DNA of 64,000 nt. It comes from Sedimentisphaerales bacterium (lineage in GTDB: Bacteria > Planctomycetota > Phycisphaerae > Sedimentisphaerales > SM23-30). A model generated the notes under the pieces. That model did no database searches, was not told the DNA's origin, and saw only the letters and a list, made by a program, of their open reading frames with translations. Shown here one piece after another: positions 1-7,896 of the stretch. Each line of letters begins with the position of its first letter. Position 1 is the first letter of the stretch. Made by a program: the position numbers and the translations under genes. The DNA is taken from contig JANQJS010000012.1 in assembly GCA_028281535.1 (NCBI GenBank), positions 1 through 64,000 of the forward strand. Reading direction: 5' to 3'.

Positions 1-2823
1 AGTCGTCCAACTGCTACTCACGCCGCTGACCACACCGGTTTCAAGTAAAATATTACTACTGGGAACATCTGGTGTTGTCGCATTACCTGCTGCTGAAGCA
101 GTGGTCGTATTACCAGCAGCATCGCGAGCAGTTACTGTATAAGAATACATGGTTAATGGACTTAATCCAGAATCTGTATAACTCGTCGATGTTTGCCATC
201 CGCTATTACTACCGCCTGGATTACCTGTTAATTCGGTAAAGAAATATTCTACCGTTGTTAACTGTTGGTCCACAGCCGTTGATGCTGTCATGGCAATCGA
301 TGTAGAACTCGTTGCATTTGGTAGAGAAGCAAACGTCATGGGATTTGGTGTGGGGGGATCATTATCTGCACCACCGGTAACGGTAATCGTACCGGAGTGA
401 TTAATGGTACCATGAATATGACAGTGATAGTTATAACTATCAACACCCGCATCACCGGTGGATGTATCTAAAAAGATCTGATCAAAGGTTGCTGAATAAA
501 CGGCACCTTCTGGATTTGTGACAACAGGATCTCCTGTTGATGCAAAGAGAATTTGTGATGGGTTATTATCAAAGAATGCATGAGCACCTGTTGCGCCAGC
601 CCAAACGTTATGACCATCTTGAACAAAAGTCCATTCGATGGTTGTACCTACAGGTATGCTTATATTTTCTGGATAGAAATTGTTACCTGGCCCAACGGTG
701 ATATCGAAAAATCCATCTTCAGGTCCCGTGGTGGCTGCTTGTGAACTTGAGTAACTACCTGTATTACCTAAGGAATCACGAGCACGAACACGATAACTAT
801 ACTGTGTGCCACCTTGTAATTCGTTATCATAGTAAACGGTACTTTGCTGCCATCCACTATCGGTGCTACCAGCATTACCTGTGGTTTCATCAAATTGATA
901 TTCGACAGGAATACTTCCGTCAGCATCGCTCGCAAGGGTCGCCGTCATCTTAACGATTGAATCACCAATCGCCGCCGGAGCAACTGCAAAGGTCATTGGG
1001 TTCGGCGTTGGTGGATCTGTATCTGGACCAACTTGCGTGTTGGCACATTGTGAGCTAGACCAACTGTTGGTATTACCTTGTGAGTCACGAGAGCGAACAC
1101 GATAGCAATATTGAGTACTGGCAGTCAATCCAGTATCAACATGAACGGCAGATGTTTGCCATGGGCTATCGGTTCCACCAGCATTTCCAGTGGTTTCATC
1201 AAAGTCATATTCGACAGGATTACTACCTTCAGCATCGGTTGAGGTTGTTGATGTCGCAGTTAACTGTGAATCGCTATTGGCAACAACAGATGCAATGTTT
1301 GGTTGACTTGGAGGATTGGTATCTGCAGGAGGTCCGCTACCATCAATTAAGATCCATTTAGCTGCCGAAGGAATACGGTTAGATGCTGAACCTCTACTAA
1401 TCATTAAGTAGTAATGTCCAGGAGGAATCAGGTTAGGATTCGATGGAATTGTCACCGTCAAGCTTGAACCTTGATCCGTAAAAATAACTGGTACACCAAT
1501 TTCATTATACGTAAAACCGTGTGTAGAGCTACCTGGGCGACGCAAAACAACTTCTGTGATTGCACCACCTGAAGAACTATACCCCACATTAATGTTCTGG
1601 CCATAACTTGCAGAAGAAGGTGAAGAATTAATCGTAGGTCTGTTCGCTGTATAATAATCAGGAGAATAAAGTTGGACGTTATTAGATTCACCAAATGCAC
1701 CATCACCACCATTATCAATACCAGAAGTAACACATACACGACCATCAGGAATCAACATAGCTGAAGTGTGATAACCACGATTCACACCTATATTGGGTCC
1801 TGGCGACCAAGAGTTTGTTGCAGGATTATACGTTTCACAGGTATCAATATCATTGGAACCAATAACAAACACTTGCCCATTGGCCAAAAGGACTGATGTG
1901 ACATTTGACCGTGCAGTTCCCATACTCGGAAGCGTGGACCATGTAGGCGTTGGGGCTTCTGGATTAATCACTGTAACGTTTGCTACACTTCCGGCACCTT
2001 GTATAGCACCCATGGCCATAACACGTCTATCATAAAGACGTGTATAGGTTCCTTGTGAACGCCCCACGACCCCATCGTCATTTACTGCACCTGGATCTAA
2101 AGGTCCGGCAATTCTCGTTGCGGTATGATTGTCCGTATTAATCGTATAAAATTGTGATTCAACATCCGCACCCGCTTGAAAGATTTCAAAGATATTGGGG
2201 TTAACATTTTGTGTTGATAATAAAAAGAGTCGCGGGTAAGCATCCGCATCTTGTCTTGGCATCAAATTGGCACCATTGTTCAAATATGTACTTGTATCGG
2301 TGGCTGGATCATAAATTTCACCCGACAATGGGTCTGCAGGACCATAATTTGTCGTTCCGCCAAGTGTAAAAGCCTTGCTATTACCTAACATAATGGTCGA
2401 TGGATACCAACGTCCATTGTAACCTACTTGTGTTAGATTTGGAGATATAGTGATGCTTTCCGTTGTTGGGTCAATGAGCCCGATCCGACCATCAGCCTGA
2501 CCATCAATCATCAGAAATCGCCCATCAGCTAATATGGTATGCCCCATACAAAAATGGTTCCAAGGATCCGTTTGGATATTAGCTGTTCCCAAATTGGTAG
2601 GATCAAAAAATGCAAATGGAAAAGGGCCCCCTTGCATGCCATCACCATTTCGATACGAAAAGACAAGAATCTTGCCCGTATGCAAACTGGCCATATGAAT
2701 TCCTTCCACCCCAGTGGCCACCGGCGAAGACCAGGAATCGGCCGACACCTTAGACTGTTCTACCGCAAGCAGCGAAGCTAATACTCCAAGGTAAAGACAT
2801 AACTTAGATCGTAAGTTCATCAT
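1..2823 (-). CDS. Secreted galactose-oxidase-like protein with FN3 and cupredoxin domains (partial, runs off left edge)
   Basis: An open frame runs on the minus strand from ATG at 2823 (a second ATG at 2820) to the window edge, so the C-terminus is missing. A signal peptide is followed by a kelch-type propeller of the copper-radical-oxidase family. The likely copper/cofactor residues are visible: Cys in FCMGH, Tyr in GRWYP, the Tyr-His pair in NRGYHTS and a His in STHGF. DUF1929-like, FN3 and plastocyanin-like (YNYHCHIHG) domains follow, then another FN3 and the start of a beta-rich domain shared with the giant proteins at 36208 and 53831. The cupredoxin lacks an obvious axial Met. A Shine-Dalgarno AAAGGAAGT lies just upstream and is shared with both giant paralogues. 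An in-frame ATG at 2841 contains that site and is a less likely start. The upstream sigma/FecR genes point to ECF control. The substrate is unknown. Confidence 0.85.
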   Translation of the reverse strand, partial: MMNLRSKLCLYLGVLASLLAVEQSKVSADSWSSPVATGVEGIHMASLHTGKILVFSYRNGDGMQGGPFPFAFFDPTNLGTANIQTDPWNHFCMGHTILADGRFLMIDGQADGRIGLIDPTTESITISPNLTQVGYNGRWYPSTIMLGNSKAFTLGGTTNYGPADPLSGEIYDPATDTSTYLNNGANLMPRQDADAYPRLFLLSTQNVNPNIFEIFQAGADVESQFYTINTDNHTATRIAGPLDPGAVNDDGVVGRSQGTYTRLYDRRVMAMGAIQGAGSVANVTVINPEAPTPTWSTLPSMGTARSNVTSVLLANGQVFVIGSNDIDTCETYNPATNSWSPGPNIGVNRGYHTSAMLIPDGRVCVTSGIDNGGDGAFGESNNVQLYSPDYYTANRPTINSSPSSASYGQNINVGYSSSGGAITEVVLRRPGSSTHGFTYNEIGVPVIFTDQGSSLTVTIPSNPNLIPPGHYYLMISRGSASNRIPSAAKWILIDGSGPPADTNPPSQPNIASVVANSDSQLTATSTTSTDAEGSNPVEYDFDETTGNAGGTDSPWQTSAVHVDTGLTASTQYCYRVRSRDSQGNTNSWSSSQCANTQVGPDTDPPTPNPMTFAVAPAAIGDSIVKMTATLASDADGSIPVEYQFDETTGNAGSTDSGWQQSTVYYDNELQGGTQYSYRVRARDSLGNTGSYSSSQAATTGPEDGFFDITVGPGNNFYPENISIPVGTTIEWTFVQDGHNVWAGATGAHAFFDNNPSQILFASTGDPVVTNPEGAVYSATFDQIFLDTSTGDAGVDSYNYHCHIHGTINHSGTITVTGGADNDPPTPNPMTFASLPNATSSTSIAMTASTAVDQQLTTVEYFFTELTGNPGGSNSGWQTSTSYTDSGLSPLTMYSYTVTARDAAGNTTTASAAGNATTPDVPSSNILLETGVVSGVSSSWTT

Positions 2824-2905
2824 TACTTTACTTCCTTTCATAATTTAGATTACAAAAACTCCGTTACACCATACACACACTTGTATCATTTGTAGAATTT
2901 TTATG

Positions 2906-2969
2906 AGGCTTGAAATATACCGGAGAATTGAATAGGAATATGATTCTATTCAAATGGAGTCTCAAGCCT
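2906..2969 (-). repeat. Nested inverted repeats in the leader of the galactose-oxidase-like gene
   Basis: The outer arms AGGCTTGA (2906-2913) and TCAAGCCT (2962-2969) are perfectly complementary. They enclose a second perfect pair, TTGAATAG (2928-2935) and CTATTCAA (2946-2953). The structure lies between the FecR-type gene and the secreted oxidase gene and has no U-tract on the minus strand, so it looks more like a leader or processing structure than a terminator. Function is inferred only. Confidence 0.5.
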
Positions 2970-3007
2970 TATCTGTTGAACCAGGTGAATGAACGGAGAG
3001 GTTCCAA
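2967..3007 (-). repeat. Copy 1 of a ~40-nt dispersed intergenic repeat
   Basis: Read on the minus strand, this stretch resembles the minus strand of 35854-35893 and the plus strand of 53519-53558. The shared core is CCRTTSATTMWCC, then a CAA-rich spacer and ATARG. It is the most diverged of the three copies. All three lie in the non-coding region upstream of a galactose-oxidase-like gene. Confidence 0.45.
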
Positions 3008-3037
3008 TTTTCTATTTATCCACCTGTTTTTATCATG

Positions 3038-4729
3038 CTAATGTTCGGCTAAGCATTTAATCTCTGATTCAGACAAAATCGTTCGACTATAAATTAAATC
3101 ATCGATGATAAAATCTCCCAAAGATAGTATGCCACTATTTGTATCAATACTGCCCAATGAAACTTTTTCTATAATATCACTATTGATTCTCACATCAGCA
3201 TCGAATATTTCTGAGGTCCTTTTTGTGCCATCTACATATAATGAAATCTGTTGCGAATCAAACGTAACGGCAATATGATACCACTCATCGATATCGAGAT
3301 ACCATTCGCTACTTACAGAAGGTTTTGTATGAGACAAGTATTTGTGTTCGTCGGCTATGTTGTCATTAGCATGTTTCAATGAGTAGAAGACTTTTAGCAA
3401 ACCATCATTGTAATCATTTTGAGTGATAAATATTTTAAACCCTTGATTATCCACAATTATCTGATCTTTATTCTCTTCACGCTTTAACCAAAAAGCTAAT
3501 GTCATTCTATTTTTTAAAACATCCACGTCTACATAATCATCTCTTATTGATAATTCAATGCGACTATTTTTTTGATGAAAAAAGGCACTATGATCATTTG
3601 TCTGAGATTGTTCATTTCTATCAGTTAATACATATTGTATACCATGTTGATTAATATCTCCCATTGCCAAGGTGTTATCCATAGTGAAATATAGATTATT
3701 TCCTGTATTTGTTTTTAGGCAACCGTGTTTATCATCAAAATGTTTTTGATCCATATGATGGATACTTTTGGTAAACAAAATGTTAGATTCTTGAGAATCT
3801 ATATCTGTTACCATTTGGTTTCCATAAGCAACCTGTTTGATTTGCCCTGCCTTGATCATCATATTTTCTCCATTATTACCTGCAATAATGGAAACTTTTC
3901 CTTCAAAGACTGCCACGGTACTTGTTTGTTCTTGGTTAACTAGCAATCCGAATGATGTACCTATATCAATAATTTGGGCAGAATTTGTGTTTATAGTAAA
4001 GCCGTGAGCTTGTTGTGGTACGTGTGCCACAAGCTTCCCATGTTTCAAGTAAGCCCCATTAGCCGACTCAAATGTGATTTCGGATGGTCCTTCGAGGATG
4101 ATCTTTGCCCCATCATTAAACTCGATTTCTGCCAAGCCGCTTTTTAATGTATATGTTTTATTTTCAAGAGATGATGCAGGTTCCATTCGCCATATTGCTT
4201 GATATTGATCGGTGATTTTAGCCACATTTTGGTATGCTAGTTTATTAAGTAAGAACCATACGCCACATCCTACGATCAAACAGGCGGCACTAGATAGAAT
4301 CACCCGTAACAGGGTTTTGTTGCTGAGAGCTGATGTTGCCAGGTATGTTCTTTCTACTTTTAAAGGATTCGAGGTGTCCTGTTTTAGGAAGTTGCTGAGC
4401 TGCTCTTCTGCGAGTTTTTTGATTTTTAACTTTTGTGACAATTGGTTCATTGCCGTTTGGGCTGTCGCATCTAGCTCATTTTTAGTAATGATTTCGCGGT
4501 AAACTTTTTCGATATCCAAATTTGGATCTGTTTGGCTTTCATTGCTAAAATATTGGGATCCTTTACGCTTGAGTGCTGAGTGAATCATGACCATATCAAA
4601 ATATTCATCAAATAAATCTTCTTCACTGTTAAGGTATTGATCCAGCAAAGCAAAACGCTGCGGCGAGATATCCCCTTGCAGCGATTCATTAATGAGATCA
4701 TATAAATTATTTGATGGCTCTTGTTTCAT
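3038..4729 (-). CDS. FecR-domain / LamG-like membrane anti-sigma protein
   Basis: This 563-residue protein has a cytoplasmic N-terminal part (about 1-135), one membrane segment (about 139-162), a FecR-type domain (about 195-285, with KSGLAEIEFNDGAKIILEGP-type features) and a C-terminal LamG/concanavalin-like domain (about 375-555). In known FecR systems such proteins hold or activate an ECF sigma factor in response to an outside signal. Here the LamG domain would be the outside sensor, possibly binding a glycan (inference). The gene starts 8 bp after the ECF sigma gene, so the two are almost surely cotranscribed. The same architecture recurs at 34086. Downstream on the same strand is the secreted oxidase gene ending at the left edge, a probable regulatory target. 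Confidence 0.85.
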   Translation of the reverse strand: MKQEPSNNLYDLINESLQGDISPQRFALLDQYLNSEEDLFDEYFDMVMIHSALKRKGSQYFSNESQTDPNLDIEKVYREIITKNELDATAQTAMNQLSQKLKIKKLAEEQLSNFLKQDTSNPLKVERTYLATSALSNKTLLRVILSSAACLIVGCGVWFLLNKLAYQNVAKITDQYQAIWRMEPASSLENKTYTLKSGLAEIEFNDGAKIILEGPSEITFESANGAYLKHGKLVAHVPQQAHGFTINTNSAQIIDIGTSFGLLVNQEQTSTVAVFEGKVSIIAGNNGENMMIKAGQIKQVAYGNQMVTDIDSQESNILFTKSIHHMDQKHFDDKHGCLKTNTGNNLYFTMDNTLAMGDINQHGIQYVLTDRNEQSQTNDHSAFFHQKNSRIELSIRDDYVDVDVLKNRMTLAFWLKREENKDQIIVDNQGFKIFITQNDYNDGLLKVFYSLKHANDNIADEHKYLSHTKPSVSSEWYLDIDEWYHIAVTFDSQQISLYVDGTKRTSEIFDADVRINSDIIEKVSLGSIDTNSGILSLGDFIIDDLIYSRTILSESEIKCLAEH

Positions 4730-4737
4730 TTTTGCCT

Positions 4738-5289
4738 TTATTCACTTACTGAAAGACTGCGAACAATGCAGCTGCGAACATTTTTAATAATTCGGGAAAA
4801 TGAATGATAAATACTTTCGCTAGAGCGATTAATTTTTTGTGAGATGAGCTCTGTTTTTAGTCCCAGGCTATAGCGTAATTTCATGAGCTCTCTATCTTTT
4901 TTGTTTAGTTTTTCGATGCATTTTTCGAGTGCCTGCATCCGATTCTCAACATGTCGGTTTTTCAGTTGACTGGTTCTCTCTATAAGTTTTTGCAAGGTTT
5001 CTGGGCAGAAGTTGGTTTGTTGTTTTTTTTGCTTACGGCGAAAATTCATCACATTTTTTCGGGCAATATTCAGTGACCAGGCCAGAAAATTACTTCCTGG
5101 TTCAAATTCATCGAACTTGCGACACATGATAAAGAGTGTCTCTTGGAAGATGTCGTCAGCATCTGAGAAGTTAGGTACCAGTGACAGGATAAAACTATGT
5201 AAGTAATCCTGGTGAGCGAGAATCAGTGGCGTAAATTTTTCACTGAGTCTGACGATATCATCTGGATGTTCTGTCTGGTTTTGTGCCAT
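4738..5289 (-). CDS. ECF-type RNA polymerase sigma-70 factor
   Basis: A 183-residue protein with sigma region 2 (about 20-90; DADDIFQETLFIMCRKF, then FLAWSLNIARKNVMNFRRK) and region 4 (about 125-180; LNKKDRELMKLRYSLGL and a helix-turn-helix). There is no region 1 or 3, as is usual for ECF factors. It matches the sigma type frequent in planctomycetes and verrucomicrobia, which is typically paired with FecR or LamG proteins. The paired FecR/LamG gene follows 8 bp downstream. It is clearly homologous to the sigma factor at 33562 (shared MCRKF, FLAWSLNIARK, NFRRK). Its target promoters cannot be determined from sequence alone; the adjacent oxidase gene is the best candidate. Confidence 0.9.
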   Translation of the reverse strand: MAQNQTEHPDDIVRLSEKFTPLILAHQDYLHSFILSLVPNFSDADDIFQETLFIMCRKFDEFEPGSNFLAWSLNIARKNVMNFRRKQKKQQTNFCPETLQKLIERTSQLKNRHVENRMQALEKCIEKLNKKDRELMKLRYSLGLKTELISQKINRSSESIYHSFSRIIKNVRSCIVRSLSVSE

Positions 5290-5809
5290 GAGCTTTTTAG
5301 ATTTAGTTAATAAATGACGTTTCTAAGACAATATGTTTGTTGTCCTGAAAACCTGAAGATGAAAATGATTAAAAACCTGGAAAATGAGAAATTTTCTCAT
5401 TATTGAATTATATCGACACATATATATTAAGAAGTTATGGAAATATGGGGCATTATAGGACGCTAAGGTGAAAGCTGTGTAGAACGCTAGATAAAGGGCT
5501 TTTACTAGAAGTGGGGACGCTGACACAAAACAAGTTTGACAAACTGGACTCGGATGTGCACAATATATCCAGCCGGCCTAACGCATGCCTATCACGGCGC
5601 AAGTGCTCCTTGGTGTAATTATGGAAGATGTTGCTGCTGCTGGACTTATGTTTAATTTAGTGGTAGTGATGTTATGGCTCTCTCCCTGTGACGGGGTTCA
5701 AAGATGGGAGATTCGTCCTAAATAAAGAGTATCTTTGGCTGGAAAAATGTCAAAATAGAAAAATAATTGTTAAAAATTTGGTTTTTTAGATATAGAAAGA
5801 CGGTGAATT
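5290..5809. other. Intergenic region between divergent sigma and DUF4914 genes
   Basis: This 520-bp stretch separates the minus-strand sigma gene from the plus-strand DUF4914-type gene and must hold both promoters. A TTGACA at 5535-5540 is a possible -35 box for the plus strand, but no good -10 follows at standard spacing. GACGGTG at about 5798-5804 can serve as ribosome binding site for the GTG start at 5810. Short frames inside lack start signals and are not considered genes. Confidence 0.5.
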
Positions 5810-7684
5810 GTGGATACCTTAGACAAGTTCAAACTGCCCGATGAAGTCAGACAGTTACTTAAAGAAGCATCTTCGATTGTATTTCCTAAGACAAAAGAAG
5901 AGATTGTGGATTTAGCCTTAGGGGGAAAGGATAATGAGCAGTTTGAAGTAACCTATGAAATGCCTGATGGCAGTGTCATGCACGAAGCGACTGTGATGCG
6001 TTGCCGTAATGGTTTAGCAGCCAATTATCCAGATAGCTATATGCGTCGTCGTGATCCTGATACTCTGATTGTGGCTGATGATAATCCTTCAGATAAAACC
6101 CACTTTACAGAACGATTCGAAGGGGACTTTCATAAGTTTCGTGGCGATGTTTTAGAGTGGTTCAAGGGCAAAGACTTGATTGTTTTGCCTTTTTACGCAG
6201 GTACAGAAGAATTGGGTTACAATTCCTTGATGATTGGTCCTAAGAACTCAGCCTTCTTCGCAGGGGCCTTAGCAGACTTGCAAGGGTTTATTCCTCCAAG
6301 TGAGATTCCCAATGGTTTTGAGCCAACCACCTTCATTTATTTAGCCCCGCCTTTCCGTCACACTCACTGTGGTGGTAAACAGGTGGTGATTCATAATCGT
6401 GAAAATGATTGTCACGAACTCTTTTCGCTGAACCTTTATCCTGGCCCGAGTGCGAAAAAGGGTATCTATGGCGTATTGCTTTCTATGGGTGAAAAAGAAG
6501 GCTGGGTTACACTGCACGGTAGTACGGTTCAAATTATTACCCCATACGATAATGAAGTAAACATTGTGCACGAAGGTGCCAGTGGTGGTGGTAAAAGTGA
6601 AATGCTTCAGTACCCACACCGTGAATCAGATGGGCGTTTGATGTTGGGGCAAAATACCGTGACTGGAGAAAAAACACATGTGCCGAACTTTCAAGGGTGC
6701 CAGCTTTTCCCAGTGACGGACGATATGGCGTTGTGCCCACCCAAATTGCAAGAGAAAGATGGCAAGTTGGTGGTTAGTGATGCGGAAGATGGTTGGTTTG
6801 TTCGTGTCAACCATATCAAGCATTATGGTGTGGATACCATTCTGGAAGGATTGTGTACCTGTCCGCCCGAACCGCTGGTCTTTTTAAATATGTATGCGGT
6901 TCCTAATTCAACCTGTTTGATTTGGGAGCATACCGAAGATGAACCAGGCGTGCCATGTCCTAATCCAAGGGTGATTTTGCCACGTCGCATAGTCCCTGAT
7001 ATTCAGAATGATCCTGTTTCAGTAGATATCCGAAGTTTCGGTATTCGCACGCCCCCTTGTACCAGAGAAAATCCTACTTATGGTATTGTGGGTGTGTTGC
7101 ATCTCTTGCCACCAGCGTTGGCTTGGTTATGGCGTATGGTCTCACCTCGTGGTCATGCGAACCCAAGTATTACTGATACTGCGGGCATGAGTAGTGAAGG
7201 GGTCGGTTCTTACTGGCCATTTGCGACCGGGCGTCGTGTGGATCAAGCAAACCTGCTCTTGGAACAAATTTTAAAAACGCCAAGAACGCGTTACGTGCTG
7301 ATTCCAAACCAATACCTGGGTGCCTGGAAAACAGGTTTTGCTCCTCAGTGGATTGCTCGTGAATATTTGGCACGTCGTGGTAGTGCGAAATTCCGAAGAG
7401 ATCACTTGTCTGCTTCCCGTTGTCCTCTGCTGGGTTACTCCATGAAGTCGATGCAGGTAGAAGGCAGCTCGATCCATGAATCCTTCTTGCAAGTTGAAAA
7501 ACAACCTGAGGTTGGCGTTGAAGCGTACGATAAAGGTGCGAAGATTTTAACCGACTTCTTCAAAGAAGAATTGGCAAAATATATGATGGAAGATGACCTG
7601 GACGATTTGGGTCGCAGAATTATCAATTGCTGCATGAACGATGGTGGTTTAGAAGACTACGAAAATCTAACACCACTTGACTGA
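5810..7684 (+). CDS. DUF4914-type protein with PEPCK-like P-loop
   Basis: This 624-residue soluble protein begins with GTG behind GACGGTG. It has no signal peptide or membrane segment. I recognise it as the DUF4914 type, a family of about this length without an assigned reaction. A glycine-rich nucleotide-binding motif GASGGGKSE lies at residues 256-264. It resembles the kinase-1 loop of phosphoenolpyruvate carboxykinases and HPr kinases, and nearby HCGGK and SLNLYPGPSAKKG segments support a PEPCK-like fold (inference). The middle is cysteine-rich (for example LCTCPPEP and GVPCPNP). It is a single-gene unit: a strong terminator follows and the next gene is convergent. A phosphotransfer or nucleotide-dependent role is plausible, but the substrate is unknown. 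Confidence 0.75.
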   Translation: MDTLDKFKLPDEVRQLLKEASSIVFPKTKEEIVDLALGGKDNEQFEVTYEMPDGSVMHEATVMRCRNGLAANYPDSYMRRRDPDTLIVADDNPSDKTHFTERFEGDFHKFRGDVLEWFKGKDLIVLPFYAGTEELGYNSLMIGPKNSAFFAGALADLQGFIPPSEIPNGFEPTTFIYLAPPFRHTHCGGKQVVIHNRENDCHELFSLNLYPGPSAKKGIYGVLLSMGEKEGWVTLHGSTVQIITPYDNEVNIVHEGASGGGKSEMLQYPHRESDGRLMLGQNTVTGEKTHVPNFQGCQLFPVTDDMALCPPKLQEKDGKLVVSDAEDGWFVRVNHIKHYGVDTILEGLCTCPPEPLVFLNMYAVPNSTCLIWEHTEDEPGVPCPNPRVILPRRIVPDIQNDPVSVDIRSFGIRTPPCTRENPTYGIVGVLHLLPPALAWLWRMVSPRGHANPSITDTAGMSSEGVGSYWPFATGRRVDQANLLLEQILKTPRTRYVLIPNQYLGAWKTGFAPQWIAREYLARRGSAKFRRDHLSASRCPLLGYSMKSMQVEGSSIHESFLQVEKQPEVGVEAYDKGAKILTDFFKEELAKYMMEDDLDDLGRRIINCCMNDGGLEDYENLTPLD

Positions 7685-7708
7685 TTCCAGATAAAAAATG
7701 AATATTTA

Positions 7709-7740
7709 AGGTGGGTAGATAATTCTACTCACCTTTTTTT
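7709..7740 (+). terminator. Rho-independent terminator of the DUF4914-type gene
   Basis: The arms AGGTGGGTAG (7709-7718) and CTACTCACCT (7725-7734) form a 10-bp stem with one G-T pair and a 6-nt loop. A run of T residues follows to 7740. It lies 25 bp after the stop codon. Confidence 0.9.
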
Positions 7741-7896
7741 ATGTGTATTTCATTAGAGTGACAGAGTGTGTCAATGTGATTTGGTGATATGCTTTATGCA
7801 TGGGCATGACACCAATTCAAGTCACTCATGCAACGGTGTTGCTTATTACATAATTCTCTGGCAACGCCCCATCAACTATGAGCATATGACTTATTA

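Noticed and set aside
3001-3031. CAGGTG/CACCTG stem with T-run as terminator of the FecR gene
   Set aside because: The T-run lies on the plus strand, whereas the FecR gene is read from the minus strand, so it would not end that transcript.
5323-5526. Minus-strand frame of 67 codons upstream of the sigma gene
   Set aside because: No ribosome binding site, promoter-like AT-rich composition and no recognisable sequence.
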